A stretch of DNA of 64,000 nucleotides, taken from contig NZ_JADGMQ010000003.1 of NCBI RefSeq assembly GCF_016124105.1, positions 248,001 to 312,000 on the forward strand, read 5' to 3'. Of the stretch, positions 43,354 through 53,117 are shown one piece after another (positions within the stretch are counted from its first letter, which is position 1; every line of letters starts with the position of its first letter). This stretch comes from Aquamicrobium zhengzhouense (GTDB lineage Bacteria > Pseudomonadota > Alphaproteobacteria > Rhizobiales > Rhizobiaceae). The translations under genes were made by a program, and so were the position numbers. Below the pieces are notes generated by a model. The model was given only the letters and a program-made list of their open reading frames with translations. It was not told the DNA's origin and made no database searches.

Positions 43354-43833
43354 ATGCGTAAGTTTAAATATGCCGTCGTCTGCACTGTTCTGCTCGCCAC
43401 CCCTGCGGCTTTCGCCCAAGAGGGCGGGGCAGGAATGCAGCATAACCAGCACGGTATGACCGACCTGTCGATACTTCCGCAGGGCTGCCAAGATGCGATC
43501 CAGCAGTCCGGAACGTCCGGAATGATGCAAGGGATGGACATGTCGAGCATGATGGGAGGCATGGAGAACATGGATGAGGCGCAGCAAGCCTCCATGCAGG
43601 CCATGATGGAGATGAATGGCCCGATGATGGCCACTCATACCATCAAGGATCCCGATCTCGCTTTTCATTGCGGGATGATCGCCCATCACGCGGGTGCCAT
43701 CGCCATGGCCGAAGTCGAGCTGCAATACGGTGATGACGAAGAGTCGAAAGCGATCGCTCAGAGGATCATCGACGCTCAAGGCCCGGAAATCGAAGAGATG
43801 ACTGCCTGGGTCGATGAGCATACAGGCCAGTAG
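43354..43833 (+). CDS. Met-rich DUF305 periplasmic protein
   Basis: The 159-residue protein has a signal peptide (cleavage near residue 21), a Met-rich stretch (SGMMQGMDMSSMMGGME) able to bind Cu(I), and a DUF305 domain with HCGMIAHHAGAIAMA. The ATG has an AAAGGAAC box. It follows the Csp gene and was probably co-transcribed with it. The Met-rich segment is distinctive among the DUF305 proteins here. Confidence 0.9.
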   Translation: MRKFKYAVVCTVLLATPAAFAQEGGAGMQHNQHGMTDLSILPQGCQDAIQQSGTSGMMQGMDMSSMMGGMENMDEAQQASMQAMMEMNGPMMATHTIKDPDLAFHCGMIAHHAGAIAMAEVELQYGDDEESKAIAQRIIDAQGPEIEEMTAWVDEHTGQ

Positions 43834-44039
43834 TAGGATTCGGACCGCTGGAGCTTGATGCTGCGGCGGTCCTAACGATCGCAAAGAGTGTATGTGCGGC
43901 CTACAGGAGACGAATCCATGTCGCTGTCTCGCCGCACAGCACTCGCGAGGTCAATTTTAGCGCGGCGAGACCGACTAGCAGATGACTGGCAGCTCGACCG
44001 GCCAGAAACCTTCCTAAGACCGGAGAGCAGCTCAAAGCA

Positions 44040-44432
44040 ATGGACATTCCGCTGAGCAATGTCTATCTTTCCTGCATGTTCGCTCGTCTTACCACTATGC
44101 TCGCCGTACTCGCGATCGCCGTCATGACGACGGTGACGGCTGGGCACGCGGGGCGCCTGAGCGCGGAGCCGGATCACGCCGTGCATGTTAGCAAGACGAT
44201 GCAGGTTGATTCCGACCATGTAGGACCCTGCGGCGGTGAACGGCACTGTGGATCAGGTGATGTCGCAAACTGTGAGCTGCTTTGCGCAGGTGTATCGGTC
44301 TTCCTGGCCTCGCCAAGCGAAGGGTCTGGCAGCAATTACGCGCCTGTCAGCCATGACCTGCCGGCTGCTGAAAATGTCGCCAGTCGGGCACCTGGACTGA
44401 ACGAACGACCTCCCAAGCTCCGTCTCCTCTGA
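44040..44432 (+). CDS. Exported Cys/His small protein, member 2 of three
   Basis: The 130-residue protein has a hydrophobic leader (about 13-35, MFARLTTMLAVLAIAVMTTV), a mature part with HCGSGDVANCELLC, and a PPKLRLL end. ATG 44076 is an alternative start. It shares the layout of the proteins at 42371 and 50121. It is 75 bases before the multicopper oxidase start and probably in the same transcript. Confidence 0.55.
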   Translation: MDIPLSNVYLSCMFARLTTMLAVLAIAVMTTVTAGHAGRLSAEPDHAVHVSKTMQVDSDHVGPCGGERHCGSGDVANCELLCAGVSVFLASPSEGSGSNYAPVSHDLPAAENVASRAPGLNERPPKLRLL

Positions 44433-44507
44433 TCACGTGCCCGGGCTGCTGCCTGCGGCGCCCCATCGGCTTTGAAGAACGGGACTGATTGTCCCGAGGA
44501 GACGACC

Positions 44508-45998
44508 ATGAATACCATTTCACGACGCGGCTTTCTTGCCGCTGGCGCAGCCATGCTGGCCTCTGCGCATCTGCCCCGAATCGCGTCAGCGCAGGGCATC
44601 GCCCCGCTGCCCTTGCACGCCGCCAGCCGGGTGCTGGACATCGACGGTCGCGCCGCCACCGTTTGGGGCCTTGCCGGCCCGGCCGGACAGGGCTTGACGC
44701 TCGACCCCGGCGCGCGGTTCCGGGTGGATCTGCGCAACGATCTCGATGTTGAAACGCTGATCCACTGGCACGGCCAGATCCCGCCCAACGCACAGGATGG
44801 CGTGCCCGACATACCCTTGCCTATGCTCGCACCCGGCGAGACGCGCGCTTATGACTTTGCGCCGCTGCCCGGCACCTACTGGATGCATGCGCATGTGCCG
44901 CTGCACGAGATGCGGCTTCTGGCAGCACCGCTGATCGTGCGCAGCGCCGAGGATATCAGCGCCGACCGGCAGGAAGTAGTGCTGTTCCTGCATGACTTCT
45001 CGTTCAAGGCACCCGAGGAAGTGATGGCCGAGATCCTCGACGGCCATGGAGGCGGCCACGGCACGGACATGGGCGGCATGGCGGGTATGGATCATGGCGC
45101 CATGGGGAACATGCCGATGGAAGGCATGGATCACGGTGCCATGGGCGGCATGATGGCGATGGGTGCCATGGACGGCATGGCGATGGACCTCAATGACTAC
45201 GACTGGGACGCCTATCTTGCCAATGATCGCACGCTGTCGGACCCCCAGGTGGTGCAGGTCGAGCGCGGCGGGCGCGTCCGCCTGCGGGTGATCAACGCCG
45301 CCGCGGCGACAGTGTTCTGGATCGAGACCGGCGAGGTGCAGGCGCGGCTTGTCGCGGTGGACGGACATGCGGTTCAACCGGTTCTTGGCACGCGCTTCGG
45401 CCTGGCCATGGGCCAGCGGCTCGATCTGGAGATTGACCTGCCGAACGAGGGCGGCGCTTGGCCGATCCTCGCGCTACGGGAAGGCGCGCGTGAGCGCACC
45501 GGCCTGATCCTTGCCACGCAGGGCGCCGAAATCCGGCGCATCGATGCCGTGGCTGAAGCGGAAGCCCCCGCCTTCGACACCGATCTGGCGCAGGAGTCGC
45601 GTCTGCTCGCGGCGGAGGCGCTGCCGGATCGGCCGGTGGACCGCAGCCATATGGTGATGCTGGGCGGCTCGATGCAGCCCTATGTCTGGACGATCGACGG
45701 AGCCGTCTGGGGCCAGCATCGCCCGATAGCCGCGCGCAGCGACGAGCGGGTCGTGCTGTCCTTCCACAACATGTCGATGATGGGCCACCCGATGCATCTG
45801 CACGGGCATGTGTTCCAGGTCGTCGCGCTGAACGGCCGTGCGGTCCGCGGCGCGCGGCGGGACACGGTCTATGTGCCGCCTATGTCGATGGTCGATGTCG
45901 CGCTCGACGCCGGCGAGGCCGCGCGCTGGATGCTGCATTGCCACCACATGCCGCATCTCGAGACCGGCATGATGACCGAGTTTGAGGTCAGCGCATAA
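44508..45998 (+). CDS. Multicopper oxidase (CopA/CueO-type, Tat-exported)
   Basis: The 496-residue protein has a Tat signal (ISRRGFLAAGAAML) and three cupredoxin domains with all copper motifs: H86-W-H88-G, H127-A-H129, H427-P-M-H430-L-H432, and H477-C-H479 with H483 and M488. Between about residues 180 and 225 a Met/His-rich insert (MGGMAGMDHGAMGNMPMEG onward) resembles the CueO Met-rich copper-binding segment. It probably oxidises Cu(I) to Cu(II) in the periplasm. ATG 44508 has a GAGGAGAC box. It precedes the CDF gene by 63 bases. Confidence 0.95.
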   Translation: MNTISRRGFLAAGAAMLASAHLPRIASAQGIAPLPLHAASRVLDIDGRAATVWGLAGPAGQGLTLDPGARFRVDLRNDLDVETLIHWHGQIPPNAQDGVPDIPLPMLAPGETRAYDFAPLPGTYWMHAHVPLHEMRLLAAPLIVRSAEDISADRQEVVLFLHDFSFKAPEEVMAEILDGHGGGHGTDMGGMAGMDHGAMGNMPMEGMDHGAMGGMMAMGAMDGMAMDLNDYDWDAYLANDRTLSDPQVVQVERGGRVRLRVINAAAATVFWIETGEVQARLVAVDGHAVQPVLGTRFGLAMGQRLDLEIDLPNEGGAWPILALREGARERTGLILATQGAEIRRIDAVAEAEAPAFDTDLAQESRLLAAEALPDRPVDRSHMVMLGGSMQPYVWTIDGAVWGQHRPIAARSDERVVLSFHNMSMMGHPMHLHGHVFQVVALNGRAVRGARRDTVYVPPMSMVDVALDAGEAARWMLHCHHMPHLETGMMTEFEVSA

Positions 45999-46061
45999 GC
46001 CAGAGGATGGCAGATGACGCCGGGTGCCGGCGTCCTCCCTAACAACAAGGAGATGCGGTTC

Positions 46062-47024
46062 ATGTCAATGTCTCACGGCGGCCACGGCGGTCATATGCCC
46101 GCAGGCGGCGATCGCAAGGCGCTTGTCATTTCAGGCTGGCTCACCGGTCTTTATTTTGTAATTGAACTCGGCATTGGGATCTGGACGGGTTCGGTTGCCG
46201 TCCTGTCGGATGCCTTTCACACCTTTTCGGCCGTGGGTGGCGTGCTCATCGCGCTGGTCGCGCTACGCTTGACCGAGCGGAAATCCAGTCCGGCGCGTAC
46301 CTTCGGCTACGTCCGGGCCGAGATTCTTGGCGCGCTCTTCAACGGCCTGTTTCTCGTTGCGATGGCCCTTTTTGTGCTGTGGATGGGCGCGATGCGCCTA
46401 ATGGAGCCAATCGAACTGGCCACGACACCGATGCTGTTTGCCGCTGTGGGCGGGATCGCCACCGAACTTGTCGCGCTCTGGCTGCTCTACGAGCGCCAGA
46501 AGGACAACCTGAACATGCGCGGCGCGTACTGGCACATCCTCCAGACCTTCGTCGGTAGTTTCCTCATCATCGTCTCGGCGCTGGTTATCCGGTTCACTGG
46601 CTTCCTAGCCATCGACCCGCTGCTTGGCATGGCGTTCGGGCTTGTCCTGCTCTGGGCTTCTTGGGGAATTTTGCGTGAGGCATTGCACATCCTGCTGCAA
46701 GGCACCCCCGAAGACCTCGACTTGGAAGCCGCCATCGAGGCCATCCGACAGATCGAGGGAGTTACCGATGTGCATCACGTCCACGCTTGGAGCCTAACAT
46801 CCGGGCGTAATGTATTCTCGAGTCACATCTGTGTTCGGGACTGGGAAGACGGCGAGCGGGTGCTGCGCCAAGCGAGCAATCTCCTGCGCGAGCGATTTAA
46901 CATCTACTTCTCGACTTTACAGTTGGAGGAATACTGCCTCGACAGTGAGAGGTCTGCAGCAGAGATTGACATCATGCAGGCCCGGAACAGACCAGCGTCG
47001 GAGAAGATCCAAGACAATCATTGA
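46062..47024 (+). CDS. Cation diffusion facilitator family transporter
   Basis: The 320-residue protein has a His-rich start (SHGGHGGHMPAGGDR), six membrane helices with the metal-site segments SDAFHTFSAV and the second-helix pair, and a cytoplasmic C-terminal domain with VTDVHHVHAW. CDF members exchange Zn, Co, Fe or other divalent ions for protons; the DxxxH-type first site (SDAFH) is closest to Zn transporters, so the metal is unproven. ATG 46062 has an AAGGAG box 9 bases upstream. Confidence 0.9.
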   Translation: MSMSHGGHGGHMPAGGDRKALVISGWLTGLYFVIELGIGIWTGSVAVLSDAFHTFSAVGGVLIALVALRLTERKSSPARTFGYVRAEILGALFNGLFLVAMALFVLWMGAMRLMEPIELATTPMLFAAVGGIATELVALWLLYERQKDNLNMRGAYWHILQTFVGSFLIIVSALVIRFTGFLAIDPLLGMAFGLVLLWASWGILREALHILLQGTPEDLDLEAAIEAIRQIEGVTDVHHVHAWSLTSGRNVFSSHICVRDWEDGERVLRQASNLLRERFNIYFSTLQLEEYCLDSERSAAEIDIMQARNRPASEKIQDNH

Positions 47025-47053
47025 CGGGCAGGAATCGGGATTCCTATCACCTC

Positions 47054-47084
47054 TTGACCTTACAACGGTTGGAACGCGCAGAAT
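47054..47084 (+). promoter_or_regulatory. CueR-type promoter of the second copper ATPase
   Basis: TTGACC at 47054-47059 and CAGAAT at 47079-47084 with a 19-base spacer and a partial dyad (CTTAC / GTTGG-AA). It lies 45 bases before the start at 47129. Confidence 0.7.
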
Positions 47085-47128
47085 AGGTGAAACGCAATCT
47101 TAGGATAGGACGCCGAGGAGGCGTGAAA

Positions 47129-49510
47129 ATGACCAGCAAGACCGAACAGGATCACCAGAACCATGGGCATATGCACGATCGCCCGCATGGCCACGCGGTG
47201 GCCGCGCCGGATAGTGTGCATAAGGTCAAAGACCCGGTCTGCGGCATGTTGGTCGATCCGCACACGACCCAGCACAAGGCCGAGCACGCCGGGCGGCCTT
47301 ATTACTTCTGTTCGGCCGGGTGCCGGGCGAAGTTTGTGGCCGAGCCGGAACGCTACCTCGATCCGGCTGCGGCGGCGAAGACCGAGCCCGTGCCCGAGGG
47401 GACGAGCTACACCTGCCCGATGCATCCGGAGATCCGGCAGGTCGGGCCGGGCTCCTGCCCGATCTGCGGCATGGCGCTGGAGCCGGTGCTGGTCAGCCTC
47501 GAGGCCGAGCCCAACGAGGAACTCATCGACATGCGCCGCCGGTTCTGGATCGGGCTGGTGCTGACAATCCCGGTGTTCATGCTCGAGATGGGTGGCCATC
47601 TGATTGGCCTCGACCACCTCATCAGCCAGCGCAACTCGAACTGGGTGCAGCTCGTCCTCGCCACGCCGGTCGTACTCTGGGCGGGCTGGCCCTTCTTCCA
47701 GCGCGGCTGGCAATCGCTGGTCAACCGCAGCCTCAACATGTTCACGCTGATCGCAATGGGCACGGGGGCGGCCTGGATCTACAGCATGGTGGCGGTGCTG
47801 ATGCCGGGCATTTTCCCGGATGCCTTCCGGCAACACGACGACTCCGTCGCAGTCTATTTCGAGGCGGCGGCGGTCATCACCGTCCTTGTCCTGCTCGGCC
47901 AGGTTCTGGAACTGCGTGCGAGAGAGAGCACCAGCGGCGCGATCCGCGCGCTGCTCGACCTTGCACCCAAGACCGCACGGCTGATCCGCGACGACGGCAC
48001 CGAGGAAGAGGTCGCGCTCGACAGCGTTCATGTCGGCGACCGCCTGCGGGTGCGGCCGGGCGAGAAGGTGCCGGTCGACGGCGAGGTGCTGGAAGGCCGC
48101 AGTGCCGTCGATGAATCGATGGTTACGGGTGAGTCCATGCCGGTGACCAAGGAAGTCGGCTCCAAGGCTATCGGCGGGACCATGAACCAGTCCGGTGCGC
48201 TGGTGATCGAGGCCCGCAAAGTCGGCCGCGACACCATGCTGTCGCAGATCGTCCAGCTCGTCGCCGAGGCGCAGCGAAGCCGCGCGCCGATCCAGCGGTT
48301 GGCCGACCAGGTGTCGGGCTGGTTCGTGCCGGCGGTGATCGTCGTCGCCGTGCTGGCCTTCATCGCCTGGTCGATCTGGGGGCCGGAGCCGCGCATGGCC
48401 TTCGGCCTGATCGCCGCCGTCTCGGTTCTCATCATCGCCTGCCCCTGTGCGCTCGGGCTGGCGACGCCGATGTCGATCATGGTCGGCGTCGGCCGCGGGG
48501 CACAAGCGGGCGTGCTGATCAAGAACGCCGAGGCGCTGGAGCATATGGAGAAGGTCGACACGATCATCGTCGACAAGACCGGGACGCTGACCGAAGGCCG
48601 GCCCGCCGTCACCGCCATCGTTCCCGCCTCTGGCTTCACCGAGGAAGAGGCCCTGCGCCTTGCCGCGAGCGTGGAACGCGCGAGCGAGCATCCGCTGGCG
48701 CTCGCCATTGTCCGTGCGGCCGAGGAGCGCGGGATCGCGACGGCGCCGGTTTCGGACTTCGACTCGCCCACCGGCAAGGGCGCCTACGGCACGGTCGAGG
48801 GCAAGCGCATCCCCCTTGGTAACGCGAAATTCCTCGCCGAGCAGGGGGTGGATGTCGCGCCGCTGGCCGATGAAGCCGACCGGCTGCGCGCGGACGGAGC
48901 AACCGCGATCTTCATGGGCGTCGATGGCAAGGTGGCAGCGATCTTCGCCATCGCCGATCCGGTCAAGCCCTCGACCCCCGAGGCGCTGGCGGCGTTGAAG
49001 GCGCAGGGCATCCGGGTGGTCATGCTGACCGGTGACAACTGGACCACGGCCAAGGCGGTCGCCCGGCAGCTTGGCATCGACGAGGTCGAGGCGGAGGTCT
49101 TACCCGATCAGAAAAGCGCGGTTGTGCAGCGACACAAGGCAGCCGGCGAGGTGGTGGCGATGGCGGGCGACGGCGTCAACGACGCGCCGGCGCTGGCCGC
49201 GGCCGATGTCGGCATCGCCATGGGCACTGGCACCGACGTGGCGATGGAGAGCGCGGGCGTCACGCTGCTGAAGGGCGACCTCACCGGCATTGTGCGCGCC
49301 CGCCGTCTGTCCGAGGCCGTCATGGGCAATATCCGCCAGAACCTGTTCTTCGCCTTCATCTACAACGCGCTTGGCGTGCCGGTGGCGGCCGGGGTGCTCT
49401 ATCCGTTCTTCGGCATTCTGCTGTCGCCGATCATCGCCGCGGCGGCCATGGCGCTCTCCTCGGTCAGCGTGATCGCGAATGCGGCACGCCTGCGTGGGGT
49501 GAAGTTGTGA
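47129..49510 (+). CDS. Cu-exporting P1B-ATPase with His-rich, YHS and heavy-metal-binding N-terminus
   Basis: The 793-residue pump has a His-rich leader, a YHS domain ([10 protein letters not shown], then [12 protein letters not shown]), a CPMHPE metal-binding domain ([13 protein letters not shown], then [10 protein letters not shown]), and the P-type core with C438-P-C440, phosphorylated D482, [10 protein letters not shown] and eight helices. It differs from copA1, which has HMA domains, so it may handle a different copper state or flux; SilP/CopB-like pumps are related. ATG 47129 has a GGAGGCG box; the promoter is CueR-type. Confidence 0.94.
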   Translation: MTSKTEQDHQNHGHMHDRPHGHAVAAPDSVHKVKDPVCGMLVDPHTTQHKAEHAGRPYYFCSAGCRAKFVAEPERYLDPAAAAKTEPVPEGTSYTCPMHPEIRQVGPGSCPICGMALEPVLVSLEAEPNEELIDMRRRFWIGLVLTIPVFMLEMGGHLIGLDHLISQRNSNWVQLVLATPVVLWAGWPFFQRGWQSLVNRSLNMFTLIAMGTGAAWIYSMVAVLMPGIFPDAFRQHDDSVAVYFEAAAVITVLVLLGQVLELRARESTSGAIRALLDLAPKTARLIRDDGTEEEVALDSVHVGDRLRVRPGEKVPVDGEVLEGRSAVDESMVTGESMPVTKEVGSKAIGGTMNQSGALVIEARKVGRDTMLSQIVQLVAEAQRSRAPIQRLADQVSGWFVPAVIVVAVLAFIAWSIWGPEPRMAFGLIAAVSVLIIACPCALGLATPMSIMVGVGRGAQAGVLIKNAEALEHMEKVDTIIVDKTGTLTEGRPAVTAIVPASGFTEEEALRLAASVERASEHPLALAIVRAAEERGIATAPVSDFDSPTGKGAYGTVEGKRIPLGNAKFLAEQGVDVAPLADEADRLRADGATAIFMGVDGKVAAIFAIADPVKPSTPEALAALKAQGIRVVMLTGDNWTTAKAVARQLGIDEVEAEVLPDQKSAVVQRHKAAGEVVAMAGDGVNDAPALAAADVGIAMGTGTDVAMESAGVTLLKGDLTGIVRARRLSEAVMGNIRQNLFFAFIYNALGVPVAAGVLYPFFGILLSPIIAAAAMALSSVSVIANAARLRGVKL

Positions 49511-49619
49511 GGTCCGCGCGGCATCGGGTCGCGGGTCACCGCGGTCTGTTGACGCGCTCGCGCCCCGCGCCCCGGTCGTGTGTGGCGCTACAATGATGCA
49601 AGCGATGCGAGGTTCGATA

Positions 49620-50108
49620 ATGCGCAATACATGCACGCTCGGCAGACGAGGAATACTGGCCGGTCTCGGTGCTCTTGCCTTGGCGCTTTCCATGTCGGGG
49701 CATCTGCGGGCGGAAACGCTGCCGCTGGTGACGGTCACCAAGGACCCGTCCTGCGGTTGCTGCAATGGCTGGGTCGAACATATCGAGGCCGCGGGCTTTC
49801 CTGTGCGGGTGCTCGAATCCGCCGACATGTTCGGCCTGAAGCAGCGGCGCGGCGTTCCGGCGGAACTCGCCTCCTGCCATACTGCAGATGTGGGCGGATA
49901 TGTGATCGAGGGCCATGTCCCTGCCGCTGCGGTGAAGCGCCTGCTGACCGGGCGGCCGGCCGGGGTCGGGCTCGCGGTTCCAGGCATGCCCGCCGGCTCA
50001 CCCGGCATGGATTTCCCCGGTGTCGAGCCGGAGCCGTATGAGGTTTTCCTGTTCGATGCCTCAGGCCACAACGCGTTTTTGCGTTTCCTCGGCGTCCAGG
50101 AGATTTGA
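49620..50108 (+). CDS. DUF411 exported metal-binding protein
   Basis: The 162-residue protein has a Tat-like signal (LGRRGILAGLGALALAL) and a DUF411 domain with DPSCGCCNGWVEHIEAAGF, then ASCHTADVGGYVIEGHVPA. DUF411 proteins accompany copper resistance genes and may bind or cap copper in the periplasm. ATG 49620 with GCGAGG upstream is preferred over starts at 49578-49602. It follows the second ATPase by 109 bases. Confidence 0.88.
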   Translation: MRNTCTLGRRGILAGLGALALALSMSGHLRAETLPLVTVTKDPSCGCCNGWVEHIEAAGFPVRVLESADMFGLKQRRGVPAELASCHTADVGGYVIEGHVPAAAVKRLLTGRPAGVGLAVPGMPAGSPGMDFPGVEPEPYEVFLFDASGHNAFLRFLGVQEI

Positions 50109-50120
50109 TCGAAGTCCGCC

Positions 50121-50609
50121 ATGATCGCTCAACTCGTGACCAGAACGCTGTTCGACAGTTCTCTAGCGCGCACCGCGCGAGAGGGCCGCGGCGTGAACGG
50201 GCGCGCACAGGTGGTGTTCCGGTTGCGGCGCGACTGGCTGCGGCATCTGTCGACGGCACTCCTACTGCTGGCTTTCAGCGCCTTCTTTCTACAGCCACTG
50301 GCGCATGCGAGCCCGCGCGGACACTCTGTTCACCATGATGCCGCCATTGCCGCCGTGGCGCAGCTTTGCGCCCATTCCGATGCATCGGGCGAGGGCCATG
50401 AGGCTTCCGTCAAACACCGCGACCAGGAGGAGACGGCACCCGGCGTGCTCGACTGCTGCCAGGCATGCCTGGTCGCCGCCATCCCTCCTGAGGCCAAGTC
50501 GCTGTCCCGCCATCCAGGCAGCGACCATTTGAGCCGCCTAAGTCCGAGCCATTTCGGGAGAACTCCTCCAGGCATCCTGAGACCCCCACGTCCGATCACA
50601 GCCGCGTAG
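50121..50609 (+). CDS. Exported Cys/His small protein, member 3 of three
   Basis: The 162-residue product has an N-terminal basic region, a hydrophobic leader (about 58-78, LSTALLLLAFSAFFLQPLAHA) and a mature part with VLDCCQACLVAAIPPEAKS and an end of GILRPPRPITA. It shares the CC-x2-C-x2-A-x2-P element and the PPR end with member 1. The gene precedes a DUF305-propeller fusion. No known family was recognised. Confidence 0.58.
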   Translation: MIAQLVTRTLFDSSLARTAREGRGVNGRAQVVFRLRRDWLRHLSTALLLLAFSAFFLQPLAHASPRGHSVHHDAAIAAVAQLCAHSDASGEGHEASVKHRDQEETAPGVLDCCQACLVAAIPPEAKSLSRHPGSDHLSRLSPSHFGRTPPGILRPPRPITAA

Positions 50610-50749
50610 GGCGCGCATGACTGGGAGGGCTTTGCTCCTCCTCGGTCCCTCAGCCGACCGGCTGGTGAGCGCCACAACCGACAATCAGACGAACACGGAC
50701 ACCCGCGTCGATGAGCGACGCCGGTCCTCCGGGCCAAAGGATGAAAACG

Positions 50750-52291
50750 ATGAAACGAACTGCAATTGCCCTTTCGGTCAGTTTTCTGACGGGGCTGCCC
50801 GGCGTTGCTCTGGCGCAAGCCGAGCATGACGCCCACCACCCTAGAAACTCCCCTGTGCAAGCGGAGCAGGCTCCTGCGCCAACGCTTCCCTCGGCAACGA
50901 TGCCTTCGATGCAGAGAATGCCGGAGCAGTGTCACGCCCTGATGCAGGCGATGCCCCGAGAATGCATGAGCGCCATGCAGCAGATGATGCAGGGCAGCAT
51001 GATGCGCGGCGGAATGGCCGCGCCAGCCGGCGGAGAAGAGGCACCGGTTGATAGCGAGGGCTCCGAGTCCACGAAGGCCTATGTCGATGCGATGAGTGCC
51101 ATGCACGGGCCGATGATGGACGGCGTCATGGCTGAAGACCCTGACGTCGCCTTCGTCCGGGGCATGATCCCGCATCATCAGGGCGCGATCGACATGGCGA
51201 AGATCGTGCAGCAGTACGGGGTCGATCCGCAGACCAGGGAGTGGGCGGCCCAGATCATCGAGGCGCAGGAACGCGAAATCGCCGAGATGGAGAGCTGGCT
51301 GGCGGAGAACGGTGAGACGCAGCCGTTCGATCTCGGCCAGACCGGCGGCACCGTCTACTCCGCCGATGAGGGCGACAGCACGATCAGCGCCATCGATCTG
51401 GGCAGCGGAGCCGTGACCACGGTGCCGATCCCGGTTGCGCCGCACAACGTCGACCTGACGCCGGACGGGCGCTTCTTGCTGGCGGTCGGCACACCAGCCT
51501 CCGGTGACCATGGGTCGGAAGGTCATGGACATGAGGGAGACGCGGCTGGTATTCTGGTGATCCTCGACCCTCGGGATCTCTCGAAACCCGCTGTCACGGT
51601 CGAGGTCGGATCCCATCCGGCCCACGTCGTCGCTGATACGCAAGGTCGCGCCTATGCATCCCTCTCTGGCGGGGGCGAGGTCGCAGTCATCGATCTCGCG
51701 ACCGCATCGGTGATCGAGCGCATCGAGACCGGAGCCTATCCGCACGGGCTGCGGCTCAGCCCGAACGGGGCCGAACTCTACATCGCCAATGTCGAGGATG
51801 GGTCGGTGTCGGTCATCGACACGGCCAGCCTCGCCGAGGTCGCGCGCATCCCGGTCGGTGCCGCCCCCGTCCAAGTTGGCTTCACGCCTGCGGGCGACCA
51901 GATCTATGTCTCCCTGCGCGACGAAAACCGCGTGGCCGTGATCGATACCGCAACCCGCGAAGTCACGAACAGGATCGACGTCGGTCCGAATCCGATCCAG
52001 ATGATCGCGACGCCGGACGGTGCCTTCGTCTATGTCGCAAATCAGGGCACCGATTCCGAACCGAATGACACCGTGTCCGTGATCGATACCGCGACCGGTG
52101 AGGTGGTGAAGACGATCACCACCGGTCCCGGCGCGCACGGCGCGTCGATATCGGCAGACGGCGCATACGTCTTTGTCACGAACATCGCCGACGACAGCGT
52201 CTCGATTATCGATACCGAGAGCCAGGATGTTGCCGAGACGATTCCGGTCGGCGATCGCCCGAACGGCATCGTTTACGGAAGCTCGAACTGA
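50750..52291 (+). CDS. DUF305 - YVTN beta-propeller fusion protein
   Basis: The 513-residue exported protein has a signal peptide (about 1-24), a Met/His-rich region, a DUF305 domain ([18 protein letters not shown] near 145), and a seven-bladed YVTN/YncE-like propeller (about 195-513) with repeated VIDTAT-type blades. ATG 50741 and 50750 are both possible; 50750 is 9 bases after AAAGG. DUF305 gives a copper site and the propeller a protein-binding surface. This fusion is uncommon in my experience of the families. Confidence 0.85.
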   Translation: MKRTAIALSVSFLTGLPGVALAQAEHDAHHPRNSPVQAEQAPAPTLPSATMPSMQRMPEQCHALMQAMPRECMSAMQQMMQGSMMRGGMAAPAGGEEAPVDSEGSESTKAYVDAMSAMHGPMMDGVMAEDPDVAFVRGMIPHHQGAIDMAKIVQQYGVDPQTREWAAQIIEAQEREIAEMESWLAENGETQPFDLGQTGGTVYSADEGDSTISAIDLGSGAVTTVPIPVAPHNVDLTPDGRFLLAVGTPASGDHGSEGHGHEGDAAGILVILDPRDLSKPAVTVEVGSHPAHVVADTQGRAYASLSGGGEVAVIDLATASVIERIETGAYPHGLRLSPNGAELYIANVEDGSVSVIDTASLAEVARIPVGAAPVQVGFTPAGDQIYVSLRDENRVAVIDTATREVTNRIDVGPNPIQMIATPDGAFVYVANQGTDSEPNDTVSVIDTATGEVVKTITTGPGAHGASISADGAYVFVTNIADDSVSIIDTESQDVAETIPVGDRPNGIVYGSSN

Positions 52292-52391
52292 AGGAATCGC
52301 GAACCTTGGCGCCGGGTTCCCCGGCGCCAAGGCGATCGAGGCCACATCACCAAATCTCTCCATTCGAGTGAGCAAATCAGAGGAAGATGTC

Positions 52392-52811
52392 ATGCGGACT
52401 TTCATTCTCGTGGCGATTGCCGCGATCGCGACAGGCGGTGCCTGGTGGCTCTGGAGCCAGCCCGATGCTGCAAGCCCGGCGGAAGAGGGCCAGGCTCTTG
52501 CTGCTGTAACTCTGCCGGCCACACTGTCACCCGAAGCCGAAGCCGGTCAGCAGATATTTGCCGCCAATTGCGCTTCCTGCCACGGCACGAACGCTGAAGG
52601 GCGTGCGGGGACCGCGCCTCCGCTCATCCACAAGATCTACGAGCCGGGTCATCACAGCGACATGGCTTTCGTCTTGGCAGCACGCAACGGGGTGCGCGCC
52701 CATCACTGGCGTTTCGGAAACATGGCCCCGGTGCCGGGCCTCACGGATACGGACCTAGCCGGCATCATTCGTTTCGTGCGGGAGGTTCAGGTTGCGAACG
52801 GCATTCAATAA
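52392..52811 (+). CDS. Exported cytochrome c
   Basis: The 139-residue protein has an N-terminal anchor (about 2-18) and a haem c domain with CASCHG and the distal Met in NMAPVPGLT. It follows the DUF305-propeller gene by 100 bases and may be its redox partner. Length and motif spacing fit class I cytochromes. Confidence 0.87.
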   Translation: MRTFILVAIAAIATGGAWWLWSQPDAASPAEEGQALAAVTLPATLSPEAEAGQQIFAANCASCHGTNAEGRAGTAPPLIHKIYEPGHHSDMAFVLAARNGVRAHHWRFGNMAPVPGLTDTDLAGIIRFVREVQVANGIQ

Positions 52812-53075
52812 ACCGCTGATCTTGGGCGACCCAGCCGTGATCGAGGTCATGTCCCGGCTACGGTCTTGCCGCATTCTCCGCCACCGATCGTCGAGAAGGT
52901 CGAGGGCCGCCGCGTACAACAGATCGACGTGGTCACCAAGCAGGTCGTCAGTGCAGGGCCGGGCGATGCTCGGTCGAACGGCGTTGTCTACGGTATCCGG
53001 TCCGATGAGCAACTGGCACCGGAGTCCGCTTCGATACCAAGTTATATCAAGATCCTGGACGATACTTATCGCTAA
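52812..53075 (+). pseudogene. Possible relic of a beta-propeller gene end
   Basis: One frame is open to a stop at 53073-53075 and includes VVTKQVVSAGPGDARSNGVVYG, resembling the end of the propeller upstream (AETIPVGDRPNGIVYG). The only starts are TTG and there is no ribosome-binding site. It is probably a decayed 3' remnant of a second propeller gene. Confidence 0.35.
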
Positions 53076-53117
53076 TCTGCTTACGCTCTTCGTCCAGACG
53101 CTCGCCATCGCCAAATA

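Noticed and set aside
47060-48691. 543-codon minus-strand frame opposite the second copper ATPase
   Set aside because: It mirrors a confidently identified P-type ATPase and shows only Asp/His/Arg-rich composition typical of antisense frames in GC-rich genes.
50330-52522. 730-codon minus-strand frame opposite the DUF305-propeller gene
   Set aside because: The plus strand has clear domains and signal peptide; the minus frame has no recognisable domain and spans several plus-strand genes.
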